From: Hydractinia symbiolongicarpus
Taxonomy: Eukaryota > Cnidaria > Hydrozoa > Anthoathecata > Hydractiniidae
Length of the DNA: 64,000 nt
Direction: 5' to 3'
NCBI RefSeq assembly: GCF_029227915.1
Contig: NC_079883.1
Location: 12,712,001-12,776,000 of the forward strand
Made by a program: the position numbers and the translations under genes. The notes below the pieces were generated by a model. The model had not been told where the DNA came from, searched no databases, and saw nothing but the letters and a program-made list of their open reading frames with translations. The number at the start of each line of letters is the position of its first letter. The first letter of the stretch is position 1. Of the stretch, positions 1-8,689 are shown in pieces.

Positions 1-711
1 ATGCCACTTAGGTTTTCCAGCGTTAGAATATTAAGTCACAGTTTTTGTAGCTCTTGTCGAGCCACAAAAACACGCGTGATAATGCTGCTTGACCACTTCA
101 GCTGTATGTTAAAAGGTAGTCAAATGTCAAAGAAAAAGATGGAAGCCTATGTACAGAGCCAACAATTTAAAAACCTTTACGGTATTCGAGTAGCCGTGCA
201 GCGATGCTGCATCAAGGCAGGGTCTACTACCGGTTATTGTTCACAGTGTTTGGAGAATTTTAGATTTCGAAATGGGAGTACTATGAAGGTTTTGAATACC
301 CGGATGATGACGAGCTTTTAGACAGAGTAGTATCGGATGAAAAGCCGTGGGCAACAATCCCGACGGAATATATAGATGAGGATCTCGAAGATGAAGTGCT
401 CGAAAACGATATTGAAGACTGGGGTCTGCATATCGTCTCCAAAAAGGTGAAGAGGGTTGTTGCATGTTACGAGATCATTAAGGATAAGGACTTAAGGCTC
501 TCGGATCTAGCAGACCTAAAGAAAATAGGCGTTATACTCAACATTCAAATCGATGACAGAGCATTGTTTGACATCATCGACCTTGATAGCGAGTCCAATG
601 CTATCAAGGGAATCGTCTAGGCTATCCATTTTACGCCCTACATCCTTATGATTATACCCGCCTTCATCCGATTGACTCCAGCGATGATGATGACTCCGAC
701 GATGATGATTA
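1..711 (+). pseudogene. Polinton-associated ORF with acidic C-terminal tail, frameshifted
   Basis: A plus-strand coding region split over three frames: frame 1 up to about 270, frame 3 from about 276 to 618, and frame 2 from 620 to the TAA at 709-711. The last frame ends in a run of Asp codons (tail of the type SSDDDDSDDDD). The middle part contains an Asp/Glu-rich stretch followed by a helical region (LADLKKIGV). Two frameshifts, near 270 and 619, make it a pseudogene. The 5' end may lie outside the window. I recognise no domain. I recall similar acidic-tailed proteins from cnidarian Polinton loci but know no function for them. Confidence 0.45.
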
Positions 712-782
712 AAGGAATGTTGCTCGGGTAAGTATTAACGTGAACGTGTGGTTCACGGTAACTACCACAAAAAACAACACAT

Positions 783-1770
783 TTACCACTCTTTTACATA
801 CTCGGGAGGTACTTCAACACCCTCGGGTACTAGCATCAACTCCTCCGACACAAAACTACGATCAGGCCTATCAGGCAAATAGTACAGAAGACGGAAACCA
901 GTCACAATACGGTCGAGTCTATACGTCTTTTTGCTCCACCAAGCGTCTGTTGCATGCCTTTTAGCATCACCGTGTTCTTCGCCGGACCGCAGCAGGTATA
1001 AGTAGAGACCATCGTCAGGTAACGGTTTCTCATCATGTTTTTCCTCACTTTGCGGTACGTCGTCGAGTTTGATGGCTTTCGAAGGTTTCATACCAATCAT
1101 CGCGGTTTTGGTGTTGTTCAAACTCTATAGAGTTGCTTAACCAAAGTGGTACTTTTTTCGTCAGTGACCAACTCTTGCGCATCTTGAGGTTTGAACAGCC
1201 TTTCCGTGAGCACCTTGTTATAGGACTCCACGAACGCCGTGAAAGTGTGGTGATATTTTGTGGTAGCCCTCTTGATCTCGACACCCTTACCTTCCAGGAG
1301 CTTTCTTACATCTGATTGGAACTCACTGCTGTGGTCACACTGAAAGGTCTTTGGATACTTAAGGGTCCGGCTTTGTAGATATCCTTGAGCATGTCAGCTA
1401 CTTTCCTAGCCTTTTTGGTCCTCAAAGGTCTCGCTACTTTGTACCTCGAGGCCACATCGATGCCTGTGAGGATGTATTTATAGGTGTTTCCATAGACTTT
1501 ATCGTGAGGCATATAGAGCAAGTCGAACTGGTGCATTTCGTTGGGCTTTGTGATTGTGAAATGCGGATAATTGATGCGCTTGGGACCTCAAATATGTCTA
1601 AGCCAGAGCAACTGTCTCGTCAACCAGTGAGTAACTCTCTTTTTAGAAAGGCCACTCTGCTCAGAGAGTAGTTTAATGGCCTTTTGACCAGTCCAAAGAT
1701 GTTCCGGGGTATAACAGATACAGTTAAGCTTTTCTGTTTCTTCAGCCGTAACGATATGTGCTTTTGACAT
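783..1770 (-). pseudogene. Polinton-type DDE integrase, broken
   Basis: This is a retroviral-like integrase of the Polinton class, which inserts the element's DNA ends into host DNA. Reading from 1770 downward, an N-terminal helical region comes first. The catalytic core then begins near 1540 with the first Asp in the context HQFDLLYMP, followed by TGIDVASRYK. The second Asp lies in QCDHSSEF near 1340, and the Glu lies in AFVESYNK near 1225. All three catalytic residues are therefore still encoded, but not in one frame. Lesions are an in-frame TGA at 1588-1590, a frameshift near 1345-1365, and a second frameshift near 1120 before the C-terminal domain (to 783). The core, order and spacing fit rve-family integrases well. 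A functional enzyme cannot be made from this copy. Confidence 0.8.
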
Positions 1771-1793
1771 TTATGAAGTGTCAAAAATGTTAT

Positions 1794-2192
1794 TTACATG
1801 TACTTGTACACCGCAAAACCAAGGAGGGCCAATGATCCTACGATGAACGTGAGCTCGCCGTCTTGTTGTTGCTTCGAAGGTATGTAGTAGTCGGATAGCT
1901 TTGGAGCTTTCTCGATCGTGGCGATGTAATAGTCTCTCATACCCTCATGTAGCTCTTTCAAGCTTTCGCCTGCTTGACGCTTAAGCTCCCGTTGCTGATT
2001 GTACCAGTCGCTTTTTGCCTGTCTGTCACGTACCCACTGTGCTTGGGCTGCTTGTAATTGTTCAATAGCTTTGTCATGCCTCTTACTTTCTGCTTCACCA
2101 TGCCCTAACAGTTTGCTGAATAGGAAATTACGACCGCTGAATGCGAGCGCGTTAATCAACGCTCCTCCTGCCATTACTGCTAAGGTAGCCAT
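1794..2192 (-). CDS. Polinton-associated small membrane-type protein, 132 aa
   Basis: An intact 132-residue ORF with a start codon at 2192, lying between the integrase and the capsid-like gene on the same strand. Residues 1-30 are Ala/Gly/Leu-rich and hydrophobic. Residues 35-95 are charged and Gln/Arg-rich, with a likely coiled coil (SKRHDKAIEQLQAAQAQW). A second hydrophobic segment, GSLALLGFAVYKYM, forms the C-terminus. The hydrophobic-coil-hydrophobic plan suggests a membrane or virion-associated structural protein. I recall similar proteins near cnidarian Polintons but no experimental function. It is one of the few unbroken frames in this remnant. Confidence 0.6.
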   Translation of the reverse strand: MATLAVMAGGALINALAFSGRNFLFSKLLGHGEAESKRHDKAIEQLQAAQAQWVRDRQAKSDWYNQQRELKRQAGESLKELHEGMRDYYIATIEKAPKLSDYYIPSKQQQDGELTFIVGSLALLGFAVYKYM

Positions 2193-2199
2193 CTTTATT

Positions 2200-3366
2200 T
2201 TAATATTCCACGCTATGAAACCGCCCGTGGAAAATATTCAACTGCGCATCTTGCAATAGATAGACGTAGCAGCGTATATTCCTAGTTCCGTCAGCTTTCT
2301 TGGTCATATGGAGAGTGATACCGTCTGACAACCTCTGTAGAGGCCTTCCAGAACCGTGCAACCTGTGATCGTGTGTCGCACGGAAGTCAATGAACATCGC
2401 ATAGCAGTCCGTCATGAACTGACCGATAGTCACTTCCGAGTCATGGCTTCCGAAAAGCTGCGCCACTTGTTCGAGATGATCTTATGGCAACATCGCGTGC
2501 GAATAGAGTTCGTTAGGCTCACCTTCCACCGTGATCGCGATTTTCTCGATCTTGGGGTTGTAGAAGACGATTTGCAAGTTGCAGGAGGTATCAGCTTTCT
2601 TCATCGTTATAACGTTGCTGCGAATTACACGCTCATAGGGCAGGGCCAGCCGTGAGTATTGAGACATCATAGCACTCGCAAGACCCTCGTTTGTCACTTT
2701 ATCAAACTCGAAGCCGATGTTGGTGATGTTATACCCACTATCAGCGGGCTTAGCTGCCGTGCTTCCAGCAGTAGTCGTACCAGCATCTTTGATGACTTGG
2801 TCATAGGATGCAAAATGTATGATAAACTACAGCCTTTCGTGTAAGCCTGCTTGATGGAAGGGCAAGTCCCTAGTGAGTTCAAAGAATTTGCCGATAGGGA
2901 TGGCGAAAGTATTGTCATACGCTGCCACGATCGCCTTTTCTTCATCATTTCCTACATGGTCACTAGCCTTTACTTGCAGCGCGCGGATTTTATTATCATT
3001 GGGGTTGATGCCTTCTAGAATTAGATAGTTCTCACGCTCAAAAAGTCCCTATATACTGCGAGCACATTGAAATCGCTGATGTTTTGCACTTCGTGGCCGT
3101 TCAAACTGATCCGAAGGTTTTGAACCAGGGCCTTGCCGATGTTGCTGACGATGGCGCATTTGGTGTTGGTACCAGTAAGCTCCAGGTCGAATAGGAGTTT
3201 AAGAGAGCCTGGAAAAATGACATCATCTTTACCAAAATTGGGGATGTCCACGTACAAATCTTCGTTCTGATTGATCGTGCTAGGAGACTTTAACACGCTG
3301 CTTCTCCCCCTTCATTTCCAGCATAGTCTTTAGTTCCTTGTGAGGATCTAGCTTGGTTCCGTACAT
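2200..3366 (-). pseudogene. Capsid-like protein (candidate major capsid protein), broken
   Basis: A minus-strand coding region read from an ATG at 3366 to 2200. The fragment at 3296-3021 has a beta-rich, jelly-roll-like composition (SKRH-free, with motifs such as NEDLYVDIPNF, FPGSLKLLFDLEL and NLRISLNGHEV), consistent with a double-jelly-roll capsid family. The C-terminal part (2697-2200) also alternates short hydrophobic strands. Lesions are a frameshift near 3295, another near 3030-3045, at least one between about 2990 and 2700, and an in-frame TAA at 2479-2481 between the last two fragments. The capsid assignment comes from position, strand pattern and remembered cnidarian Polinton relatives, not from a search. 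It could be another structural protein. Confidence 0.45.
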
Positions 3367-3395
3367 TTATTAGTAGGGATTTGCGTGTTCAATAA

Positions 3396-3829
3396 ATGCC
3401 GATTGATTCAATATACGAAGGAGATGACTTTACATCAGAGCAAGATATTCAAGACGAGCCTGAGGAGTTCAGCAGCGAGAGCGAGATATTTCTACCCAAG
3501 GATAATCTACGGTCCAGCACTGAGCCCCAGGCAAGTGCGACAGAAGCGACTGAGACAGACACCACGCTAAGTCAACCGAAATGGTTGCAAAGGTTGCTGG
3601 AGAAGGAAGGAGACGACACCACGGAAGTCATGGGAAAAGGCTGAAAAGGTCAAAGGTTGTTAGCTTTTACAAACATCTTGCAGTGGGGTTGAATGAGGAG
3701 CCGAAGCTACATGCGATACCTTACGACGATTTTAGGCTGGACAATAACCAGCTTTTTTTTGATGATATAAGACTCACAAGGGGAAATAATGGTGAATTTA
3801 GAATTATTGGCTCCCCATACGCCTCATAA
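3396..3829 (+). pseudogene. Polinton-associated acidic protein, frameshifted
   Basis: The first frame starts with ATG at 3396 and runs 82 codons. It is Glu/Asp/Ser/Thr-rich (EEFSSESEIF) and ends with TGA at 3644. The next frame (about 3640-3829) carries a better-folded-looking segment (SFYKHLAVGLNEEP, FRLDNNQLFFDDIRL). The two probably belong to one gene separated by a frameshift near 3640. It reads divergently from the capsid-like gene, with about 30 bp between their starts. I recognise no domain, so function is unknown. It might instead be two short overlapping genes. Confidence 0.4.
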
Positions 3830-3843
3830 ATCGCTTGGGCCGT

Positions 3844-4404
3844 ATGGGGTTCAAAGGGTATATTAAACCTATCGCGGCAACGGCCGGGAGGATCATGAAC
3901 GATGTGAAGCAGATTGAAGCAAAGGGTGACACGATCGAGATGGAGCCACTGCTCGAGAAAGTACTCGAAAAGACGGAGAGCTTGATGGAAGATACTTCGT
4001 TTGAAGGAGTCAAGATCTTCACGAATCGCGGGAGAAGGGGACTCGATCAAGGGATTCGGACGATCCGGGGCCAGCTGAGGATGTTCGAAAGCAAGATACT
4101 TGTCAGAGATAGTCAGATTGGTAAAGGACAAAAAAAGGTGGAGAGGCTCGAGAGAAAGAAGAAGACGCCTGGAACAACCAAGGAACAGATAAAGATTGAG
4201 GACGGGAATATAGCCCTGGCTAAGGAAGAGTTAAAGAAACTGCGGGATGAGAAGAAAGCCCTACGAGAGCAACACGTCTTATTTTCCTCCGAGATTCAGA
4301 GCCAACTGAAGATTATCAAAGAGACTCTGATGAAGATCTCTGGAGATGACAAAACCTTGGTCGAAAGGCTCAAGATCTTGTTCAAGGAACTGCAGGTGCC
4401 GTAG
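3844..4404 (+). CDS. Coiled-coil Polinton-associated protein, 186 aa
   Basis: An intact frame. I prefer the ATG at 3844 over the in-frame TTG at 3835. Residues from about 80 to 150 are Lys/Glu-rich with heptad-like spacing (KVERLERKKK, LAKEELKKLRDEKKALREQ), which predicts a long coiled coil. The N-terminal part is basic and mixed. The frame stops at 4402-4404. The sequence just upstream of that stop also reads, in another frame, straight into the hydrophobic ORF that follows (GAVGSTGGSADDKGF). In the ancestral element the two may have been a single protein now split by a frameshift near 4395. Virion or scaffold roles are plausible but unproven. Confidence 0.55.
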   Translation: MGFKGYIKPIAATAGRIMNDVKQIEAKGDTIEMEPLLEKVLEKTESLMEDTSFEGVKIFTNRGRRGLDQGIRTIRGQLRMFESKILVRDSQIGKGQKKVERLERKKKTPGTTKEQIKIEDGNIALAKEELKKLRDEKKALREQHVLFSSEIQSQLKIIKETLMKISGDDKTLVERLKILFKELQVP

Positions 4405-4664
4405 GAAGTACAGGAGGAAGTGCCGATGACAAGGGGTTTGTGCGGAAACAGCTTCAAAGACTCGGGAGATTTTTGAAGTCCCTAGCAGGCAAAGCAGGTG
4501 TAGCTCTTCCTGGCATCATTGGCAGCGTGGTCTCGTTCTTCTTCAGAGTTGCAGCGAGAGTCGTCGAGTTCGCAGCAAAGCACTTGTACATGGCTTTGGC
4601 TGCTGCTGTTGGTATTGTTGTTGCGTATGTGGGTAAGAGGAGGATTATGGGTGGAAATAATTGA
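4405..4664 (+). pseudogene. Hydrophobic membrane-type segment, likely C-terminal part of preceding gene
   Basis: A frame of about 85 codons without a convincing start, running into the TGA at 4662-4664. It has a basic amphipathic stretch (RKQLQRLGRFLKSLAGKAG) followed by two hydrophobic segments (ALPGIIGSVVSFFFRVAA and LYMALAAAVGIVVAYVGKRR). The LPGIIG motif resembles C-termini I recall from cnidarian Polinton proteins that have an upstream coiled coil. That fits the idea that this is the detached end of the 3844-4404 gene. A membrane-active or capsid-internal role is possible, and none is established. Confidence 0.45.
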
Positions 4665-4697
4665 TGAGAGTCTAGTATGTTGATCAACACATTAGAC

Positions 4698-5717
4698 CTA
4701 TTTCTTTATCCAGATGAAAGTGAAAAGAAGCCCTACTCCCAACGTGATAACGGTAGCCTTGGTATTCTCATGCTGACTTGCATCGACTCCCGGCGCAGTG
4801 TGCGACTCTGATCGGGATGGAGCCCCTACATGTGGTGCTTGATGTTTGGAACTCTGTGGTCTGGCAGCGTTAATCTGCGGGTTAACAACAACCGAGAAGT
4901 ACTCCTTGCTGATGAGTATCTTGTTCGTGAAATTCACGACATTCCCAGTATGGAGGCTCATGTTGCTAGGTATCATATAGACACCATGAGCAACAGAGAA
5001 ATCGACCTTGCTACGTGCATACTTGAGCACATTTTGGAATCGCCTTATTTCCTTACCCGTGTCACTAGGTCGAAGGATCAGCTCTTCAAAGGTCGTCAAG
5101 TAGAGACGCTGCGCATCGATCAAACTACATTGATTGCCAATGATGTTGGACGTCGCGTTAGCTTGGCTCTGAAGTATGAGGTAAGCGTAAAATCTTACGC
5201 TTTGAGAATGCTTCTCTATACCAATACGCGTGAGACCTTGGGATTTCTCCAGAATCCATCGACTCCATGAATCTTCATCGAAATAGCTCGGGCCGCTTCC
5301 GAGATAGTCTTTACGAATAGCTTGCCAGCTACTGAACAAGGTCTCGTTCCTCCACTCACTCTCGCTGTCGCTTACCCCAAATTTACGTGCTAATTGCTGG
5401 AATTTTTTCATGTTAAAGGAGTTGTTGAGACGGCGGAATCTATCGGAACACGGTAGAGAAATGTCGAGATCTTGAAGGATTTTACGAATCTGGAAGTACA
5501 CGTGGAAGCGGTAAACGGAGCGAACAAGCGGTAAAGAGGTGGTTAGATGCTGCATAGAAATACCACAAGCGGATGATGCGCAGTAGGTAGCAAAAATGAG
5601 CTGAGTAGACCATAGGCTGAAAGGGTGCCTTTGCCAGGTATTCAACACCGCCCCAGAGTGGCGTTCGTAGTCGATAAAGATGTTGGGGAATTTCACCTTG
5701 AATGAGGACCCCTTCAC
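4698..5717 (-). CDS. Polinton-associated protein with C-terminal membrane anchor, 339+ aa
   Basis: The longest intact frame of the remnant. The N-terminal half is globular, with a Cys-containing core (FATYCASSACGISMQHL) and an aromatic/Arg-rich segment (RSVYRFHVYFQIRKIL). A low-complexity linker near residues 285-315 (Ser/His/Pro/Ala) precedes a single hydrophobic C-terminal helix (TLGVGLLFTFIWIKK). The frame stays open upstream of 5717 to about 5840 without an ATG, so the true start is unclear and may have been lost. The next gene on the opposite strand starts at 5843, so the two would share a divergent promoter. I recall relatives in Hydra/coral Polintons. Anchored penton-like or envelope-type roles are speculation. 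Confidence 0.55.
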   Translation of the reverse strand: MKGSSFKVKFPNIFIDYERHSGAVLNTWQRHPFSLWSTQLIFATYCASSACGISMQHLTTSLPLVRSVYRFHVYFQIRKILQDLDISLPCSDRFRRLNNSFNMKKFQQLARKFGVSDSESEWRNETLFSSWQAIRKDYLGSGPSYFDEDSWSRWILEKSQGLTRIGIEKHSQSVRFYAYLILQSQANATSNIIGNQCSLIDAQRLYLTTFEELILRPSDTGKEIRRFQNVLKYARSKVDFSVAHGVYMIPSNMSLHTGNVVNFTNKILISKEYFSVVVNPQINAARPQSSKHQAPHVGAPSRSESHTAPGVDASQHENTKATVITLGVGLLFTFIWIKK

Positions 5718-5842
5718 GTCAATTACGATGTCTTGTATTGAGAGGTCTTCACCCTTGAGCCTTTCGAGATAGCGCCCATGTGTAGGGGTATACTTGGTTT
5801 TTGCGTTATACGAGTAATGGTCATCTTTTCTTCTTAGAACAA

Positions 5843-6503
5843 ATGAGACAACTCTACATCACAGATATAGATAACCCCACGCTGTTTGAGGACTACCAAG
5901 GCCAGGACACTAGGATCTGTCTAAAGTCGATCAGCATGCGACCCGTCTGGTTGAATCTCTACCAAGACTGCGATTTTACCATCCGTAAGGTAGGGCCCGA
6001 TCAAAAAGTTACTCGAATTGAAATAATGAATGGGTTGTACAAGATCGAGGATTTGGCAGTCATTGTCAACAGCCGAGCGGAGAGCAAGATCGAGATTTTC
6101 GTGTTGAGGAACGGACTCTGCAGACTCCGTGTCAATGAGGGGTACACGGTGGTGATTCATCGACAACTGCAAGAGCTCTTGGGTCTACCCTACGATCCCA
6201 GTAAAAAATACTATAGGAAGGGTGACTACGATTCATTCTACAAGACTGACGTATACCAGCGGCTGAGACTTGATTGCCCTCAACTGGACGAAGATGGATG
6301 GTAAAAAGTCCAAGATACTGGCTATGCTTTCCACCAAAGAGATAAACGCATGGGGAGACATGCTTACGTGCAGTTTTGACACTCCTGTATGCCTTCCCTT
6401 GAAAGGCTCCACCGATCGTCTCGAGTTCATGCTGACAGACGAGTATCACCATGATAAGAACGTTTCGTTCGTGGGAATTACCATGCACCTGCTCATGAAA
6501 TAA
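5843..6503 (+). pseudogene. Beta-rich structural protein (candidate minor capsid), frameshifted
   Basis: The ATG at 5843 opens a frame to 6304. Coding potential then continues in another frame from about 6293 to the TAA at 6501-6503, so a single frameshift near 6295-6305 splits the gene. The protein alternates short hydrophobic strands (ICLKSISMRPVWLNL, KIEIFVLRNGLCRLRV, EGYTVVIHRQL) and ends with a strand pair (DRLEFMLTDE, SFVGITMHLL) that resembles a jelly-roll terminus. Position and composition suggest a second capsid component. I have no sequence search to confirm that, and the name minor capsid is a guess from element architecture. Confidence 0.4.
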
Positions 6504-6505
6504 AT

Positions 6506-7154
6506 ATGACAGACATTACGAAGCTTTACCCGCCTTTACCTTCTGCACCTCCGGAAGACACGCAGGAGGACAATTCACAAGTCTACAGACTGAAAAAAAA
6601 TCAAAGAAGTGGAACAATACTTTCGAGATGAGATTAAAGAGCGTGACAGGCTTGCTAAAAAGTTCAAGATGCATGGTAAGTGGGTTAGATACACCGATCA
6701 CGGGTTACTTGCAGTGTGTGTGATAACTTCAGACGTTGGTATTGGTAGCATGCTATCTGGGATCGGTGTACTATTAGCCGTGGCTATGGGTGGAATTACG
6801 ATTGCCGTAGGGTTGGGACAAGCGGGTCTACGGAATGCGGGGAAGAGGTTACGTGTCAAGAGTAAGAAGCATGAGAGCATCAGACTACTAGCAGGGACCA
6901 AGTTGAATCCTATCTTTGACTTGATCTCGAGAGCTGTTGAGAATGGTGTCATTAGTGACTACGAGTTCAGCCTAATTATGCAGGAGAAGCAGAAATTCAT
7001 GGTGCTGCAGGAGCAAGCCCGACAACGAACACCCAAGATCGTGGACTCTATCAACGAACGGGAGCGACAGCAGATGGTCGCGAAAGGTCGCGAGGAGGAG
7101 AAGGATGAACTACTCAAAAAACATCAATCTGCGCAGTATGTCAGCGGTATTTAG
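6506..7154 (+). pseudogene. Polinton-associated Gly-rich membrane protein, frameshifted in A8 run
   Basis: The ATG at 6506 lies 3 bp after the previous stop and begins MTDITKLYPPLPSAPPED. This proline-rich head frame is separated from the long downstream frame (to 7154) by a run of eight A at 6593-6600. Seven A would keep one frame, so a one-base slip is the likely break. The downstream part has a basic helix, a Gly/Ala/Ile-rich hydrophobic stretch (GIGVLLAVAMGGITIAVGLG) and a charged Gln/Glu-rich C-terminal helix. I recall proteins with the same proline-rich head and hydrophobic middle beside other cnidarian Polintons. Function is unknown. Confidence 0.5.
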
Positions 7155-7198
7155 AGGAACCATCCGCGTATTCATAGTCTAGTGTGTTAAAGAACATA

Positions 7199-7477
7199 CT
7201 AGGCGATTTCGAGTACTTCTCCAGTATCATAATCGATGATAAGACCACAGTCATGTACGACACGTCGCTGCTTTTTGGAGAGCTGTCTTGAGTATTCTTC
7301 GAGATTTTTCTGCCAAGCGATCGTGACGCAAGGTTCGCAGTAGGGATCGTCCGTTTGCATCGAAGCGTCCTTGTACTTGGCCTTACGGATCGCTTCGAGA
7401 AGAGGAGCCCTATTCATAGTTGAGTAGTTACGGATTTTTAATGCTTTCGTTTCCTTTTTCAAGGCGGGAACGTTCAT
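7199..7477 (-). CDS. SAP-like motif protein, 92 aa
   Basis: An intact minus-strand frame ending with TAG at 7199-7201. The first ATG in frame is at 7477. The frame itself is open to 7522 from a GTG. The N-terminal segment, NVPALKKETKALKIRNYS followed by LLEAIRKAK, has the helix-turn-helix leucine pattern of SAP/Rho-N domains, which bind DNA or RNA. The remainder is a short charged region with two Cys (DPYCEPC) and a C-terminal VHDCGLIIDYDTGEV. Convergent with the preceding plus-strand gene. A DNA-binding accessory role in the element is likely by analogy but inferred. Confidence 0.55.
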   Translation of the reverse strand: MNVPALKKETKALKIRNYSTMNRAPLLEAIRKAKYKDASMQTDDPYCEPCVTIAWQKNLEEYSRQLSKKQRRVVHDCGLIIDYDTGEVLEIA

Positions 7478-7522
7478 GTTTGTTTTTATGGTTGTCTTCA
7501 GCCATAGAACCTTGATAACCAC

Positions 7523-8131
7523 TTACAATATGGTGAAACTCGCTTCATCATCTGAGTCACTGAAGAAACAAGTGCCGTATCCTTCAACCTCTTTATATTT
7601 GCATTCTTCCAGATAGATCTGTGCGTAGTAGTTGCACCCTTGCCTGTAGATACCCGCCAGCGTGATGATGGCTTTACACTCGCAGCTTTTTTTTAGTGGT
7701 ATCTTCTTATGGGATTTTGTTCTGACTTTACCATCCCACATCTTGACCTTGGTGTTGAGGTATCGCTCTTTTTTCACGCTGGCATTGGTGAAGCAAATCC
7801 CCTCCAAGGACTCCACCCTATCCAAGATCTCTTCGTATTTAACCAACCACTCGGGATAGCTGACCAGATCAAACGACATAGTAAACGCGGAGCTTTCGTT
7901 TTATTGATAGACACCCTTGGAGCGGATATTTTCAGGGGTCAGGATCAATAACGGTGCTAGGTTGCCGTCTTGGTTGTGACACCCAAACACGAAGCGTTCA
8001 TCCTTACCCTTGTTTGCTGGGATAGAGTCGCTAAATATGATGTTTTCAATGTGCACTTCTTCGATTTTTAGTTCTTTCGAGTTGGTATAAATGTCTTCAA
8101 ATTTTACAGTTTTTTCTCCGAATTTCAACAT
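7523..8131 (-). pseudogene. Polinton-associated accessory protein, frameshifted
   Basis: The ATG at 8131 opens a 76-codon frame to 7901. Coding continues in another frame from about 7895 to 7523, so one frameshift near 7880-7905 breaks the gene. The N-terminal piece contains SDSIPANKGKDERFVFG. The C-terminal piece contains a conserved-looking KMWDGKVRT, two or three Cys (CECKAI, EECKYKE) and an acidic end with SDSDDEA. It lies directly upstream of the SAP-like gene on the same strand with almost no spacing, which suggests co-transcription. No domain is recognised, and I recall the family only from Polinton neighbourhoods. Confidence 0.45.
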
Positions 8132-8160
8132 CTTTTAATTTGTGGAAAACAAAACCCTAA

Positions 8161-8316
8161 CTAAAGTTTAGTACAAGGACAGCTACCACCATTATACGTG
8201 ATATACTCCTGCCAGCAGTACCAGCAGAGCAGCCTGGACTTGATCAGAAGTCTACGACCACAACTACATCTGTCGTATTCGTCAAGTACTCATTCACACT
8301 CATCGCATTGTTCCAT
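8161..8316 (-). pseudogene. Small cysteine-rich (zinc-binding-like) ORF with internal stop
   Basis: A 51-codon frame from the ATG at 8316 to the TAG at 8161-8163. It is interrupted by an in-frame TGA nine codons in (8290-8292). It is very Cys-rich for its length, with CDEC near the start, CSCGRR, CWYCW and CPC near the end. The paired CxxC-like knuckles suggest zinc ribbons or fingers. It is too short to be noticed as an ORF because of the stop. It is the last coding unit before the Helitron fragment that starts at 8322, so the right end of the Polinton has probably been removed just beyond it. Confidence 0.35.
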
Positions 8317-8321
8317 TTATC

Positions 8322-8515
8322 TTACAGTCGCACACTATAATGGTGTATGCGCTTCAAATGATTAACGACATACTGTATACCTGTACTAAAGCGCTCCACC
8401 TGATCATGTGGGACAGTTCAGGGCTCTTATTAAGCGCTCCACAGAGTGTTCAATGCCGGATCACACCTTTACTTGTGGCTTAACCCGGCGTTTCGACGCC
8501 GGGTTTCCCGGCTAG
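8322..8515 (+). mobile_element. Helitron 3' fragment (hairpin + CTAG)
   Basis: A 5'-truncated copy matching 9173-9367 and the end of 9368-10781. It ends with a GC-rich hairpin (CCCGGCGTTTCGACGCCGGG), a short spacer and CTAG at 8512-8515, followed by T, which is the canonical Helitron 3' end (hairpin then CTRR). Its left edge abuts the Polinton remnant. Confidence 0.75.
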
Positions 8516-8689
8516 TCTCTTTAATAATAGCCGTATTTTGTCTGTGTGTCCGCGAAAGCCGCGTCCCGTAACGGAAACATGAAATTTTGCGCACCAATAC
8601 CAAATGCGATATATTTTTGGCCACTTTGTTGCGACGAATAAATTTAAAGGACAGGCGAACACGTGGGTTTTTCTACGGGTTAACGACTA
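8516..8689 (+). mobile_element. Short non-autonomous Helitron, 174 bp
   Basis: It begins TCTCTTTAATAATAGCCG immediately after the preceding CTAG. It ends after a CACGTGGGTTTTTCTACGGG-type imperfect hairpin at ACGACTA, and the next element's TCTCT follows at 8690. Near-identical to 10782-10961. Confidence 0.7.

Larger units (their letters stand above)
1..8316. mobile_element. Polinton/Maverick-like remnant (inactivated, incomplete)
   Basis: Closely packed ORFs without introns lie on both strands. They include a DDE integrase, a capsid-like protein, a SAP-like protein and several small hydrophobic or coiled-coil proteins, a combination characteristic of Polinton/Maverick (adintovirus-like) elements. 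From memory of the family, several of these ORFs have relatives beside cnidarian Polintons. Base composition is clearly more GC-rich than the flanking DNA. At least seven genes carry frameshifts or stops, so this is a dead copy. Protein-primed polymerase B, the FtsK/HerA-type ATPase and the Ulp1-like protease are not visible. No terminal inverted repeat is seen, and the right side ends 5 bp before a Helitron fragment at 8322. Confidence 0.75.

Noticed and set aside
1045-1284. 79-codon reverse-strand frame in the integrase region
   Set aside because: It is an out-of-frame shadow. The Glu-containing part of the catalytic core is in another frame over the same bases.
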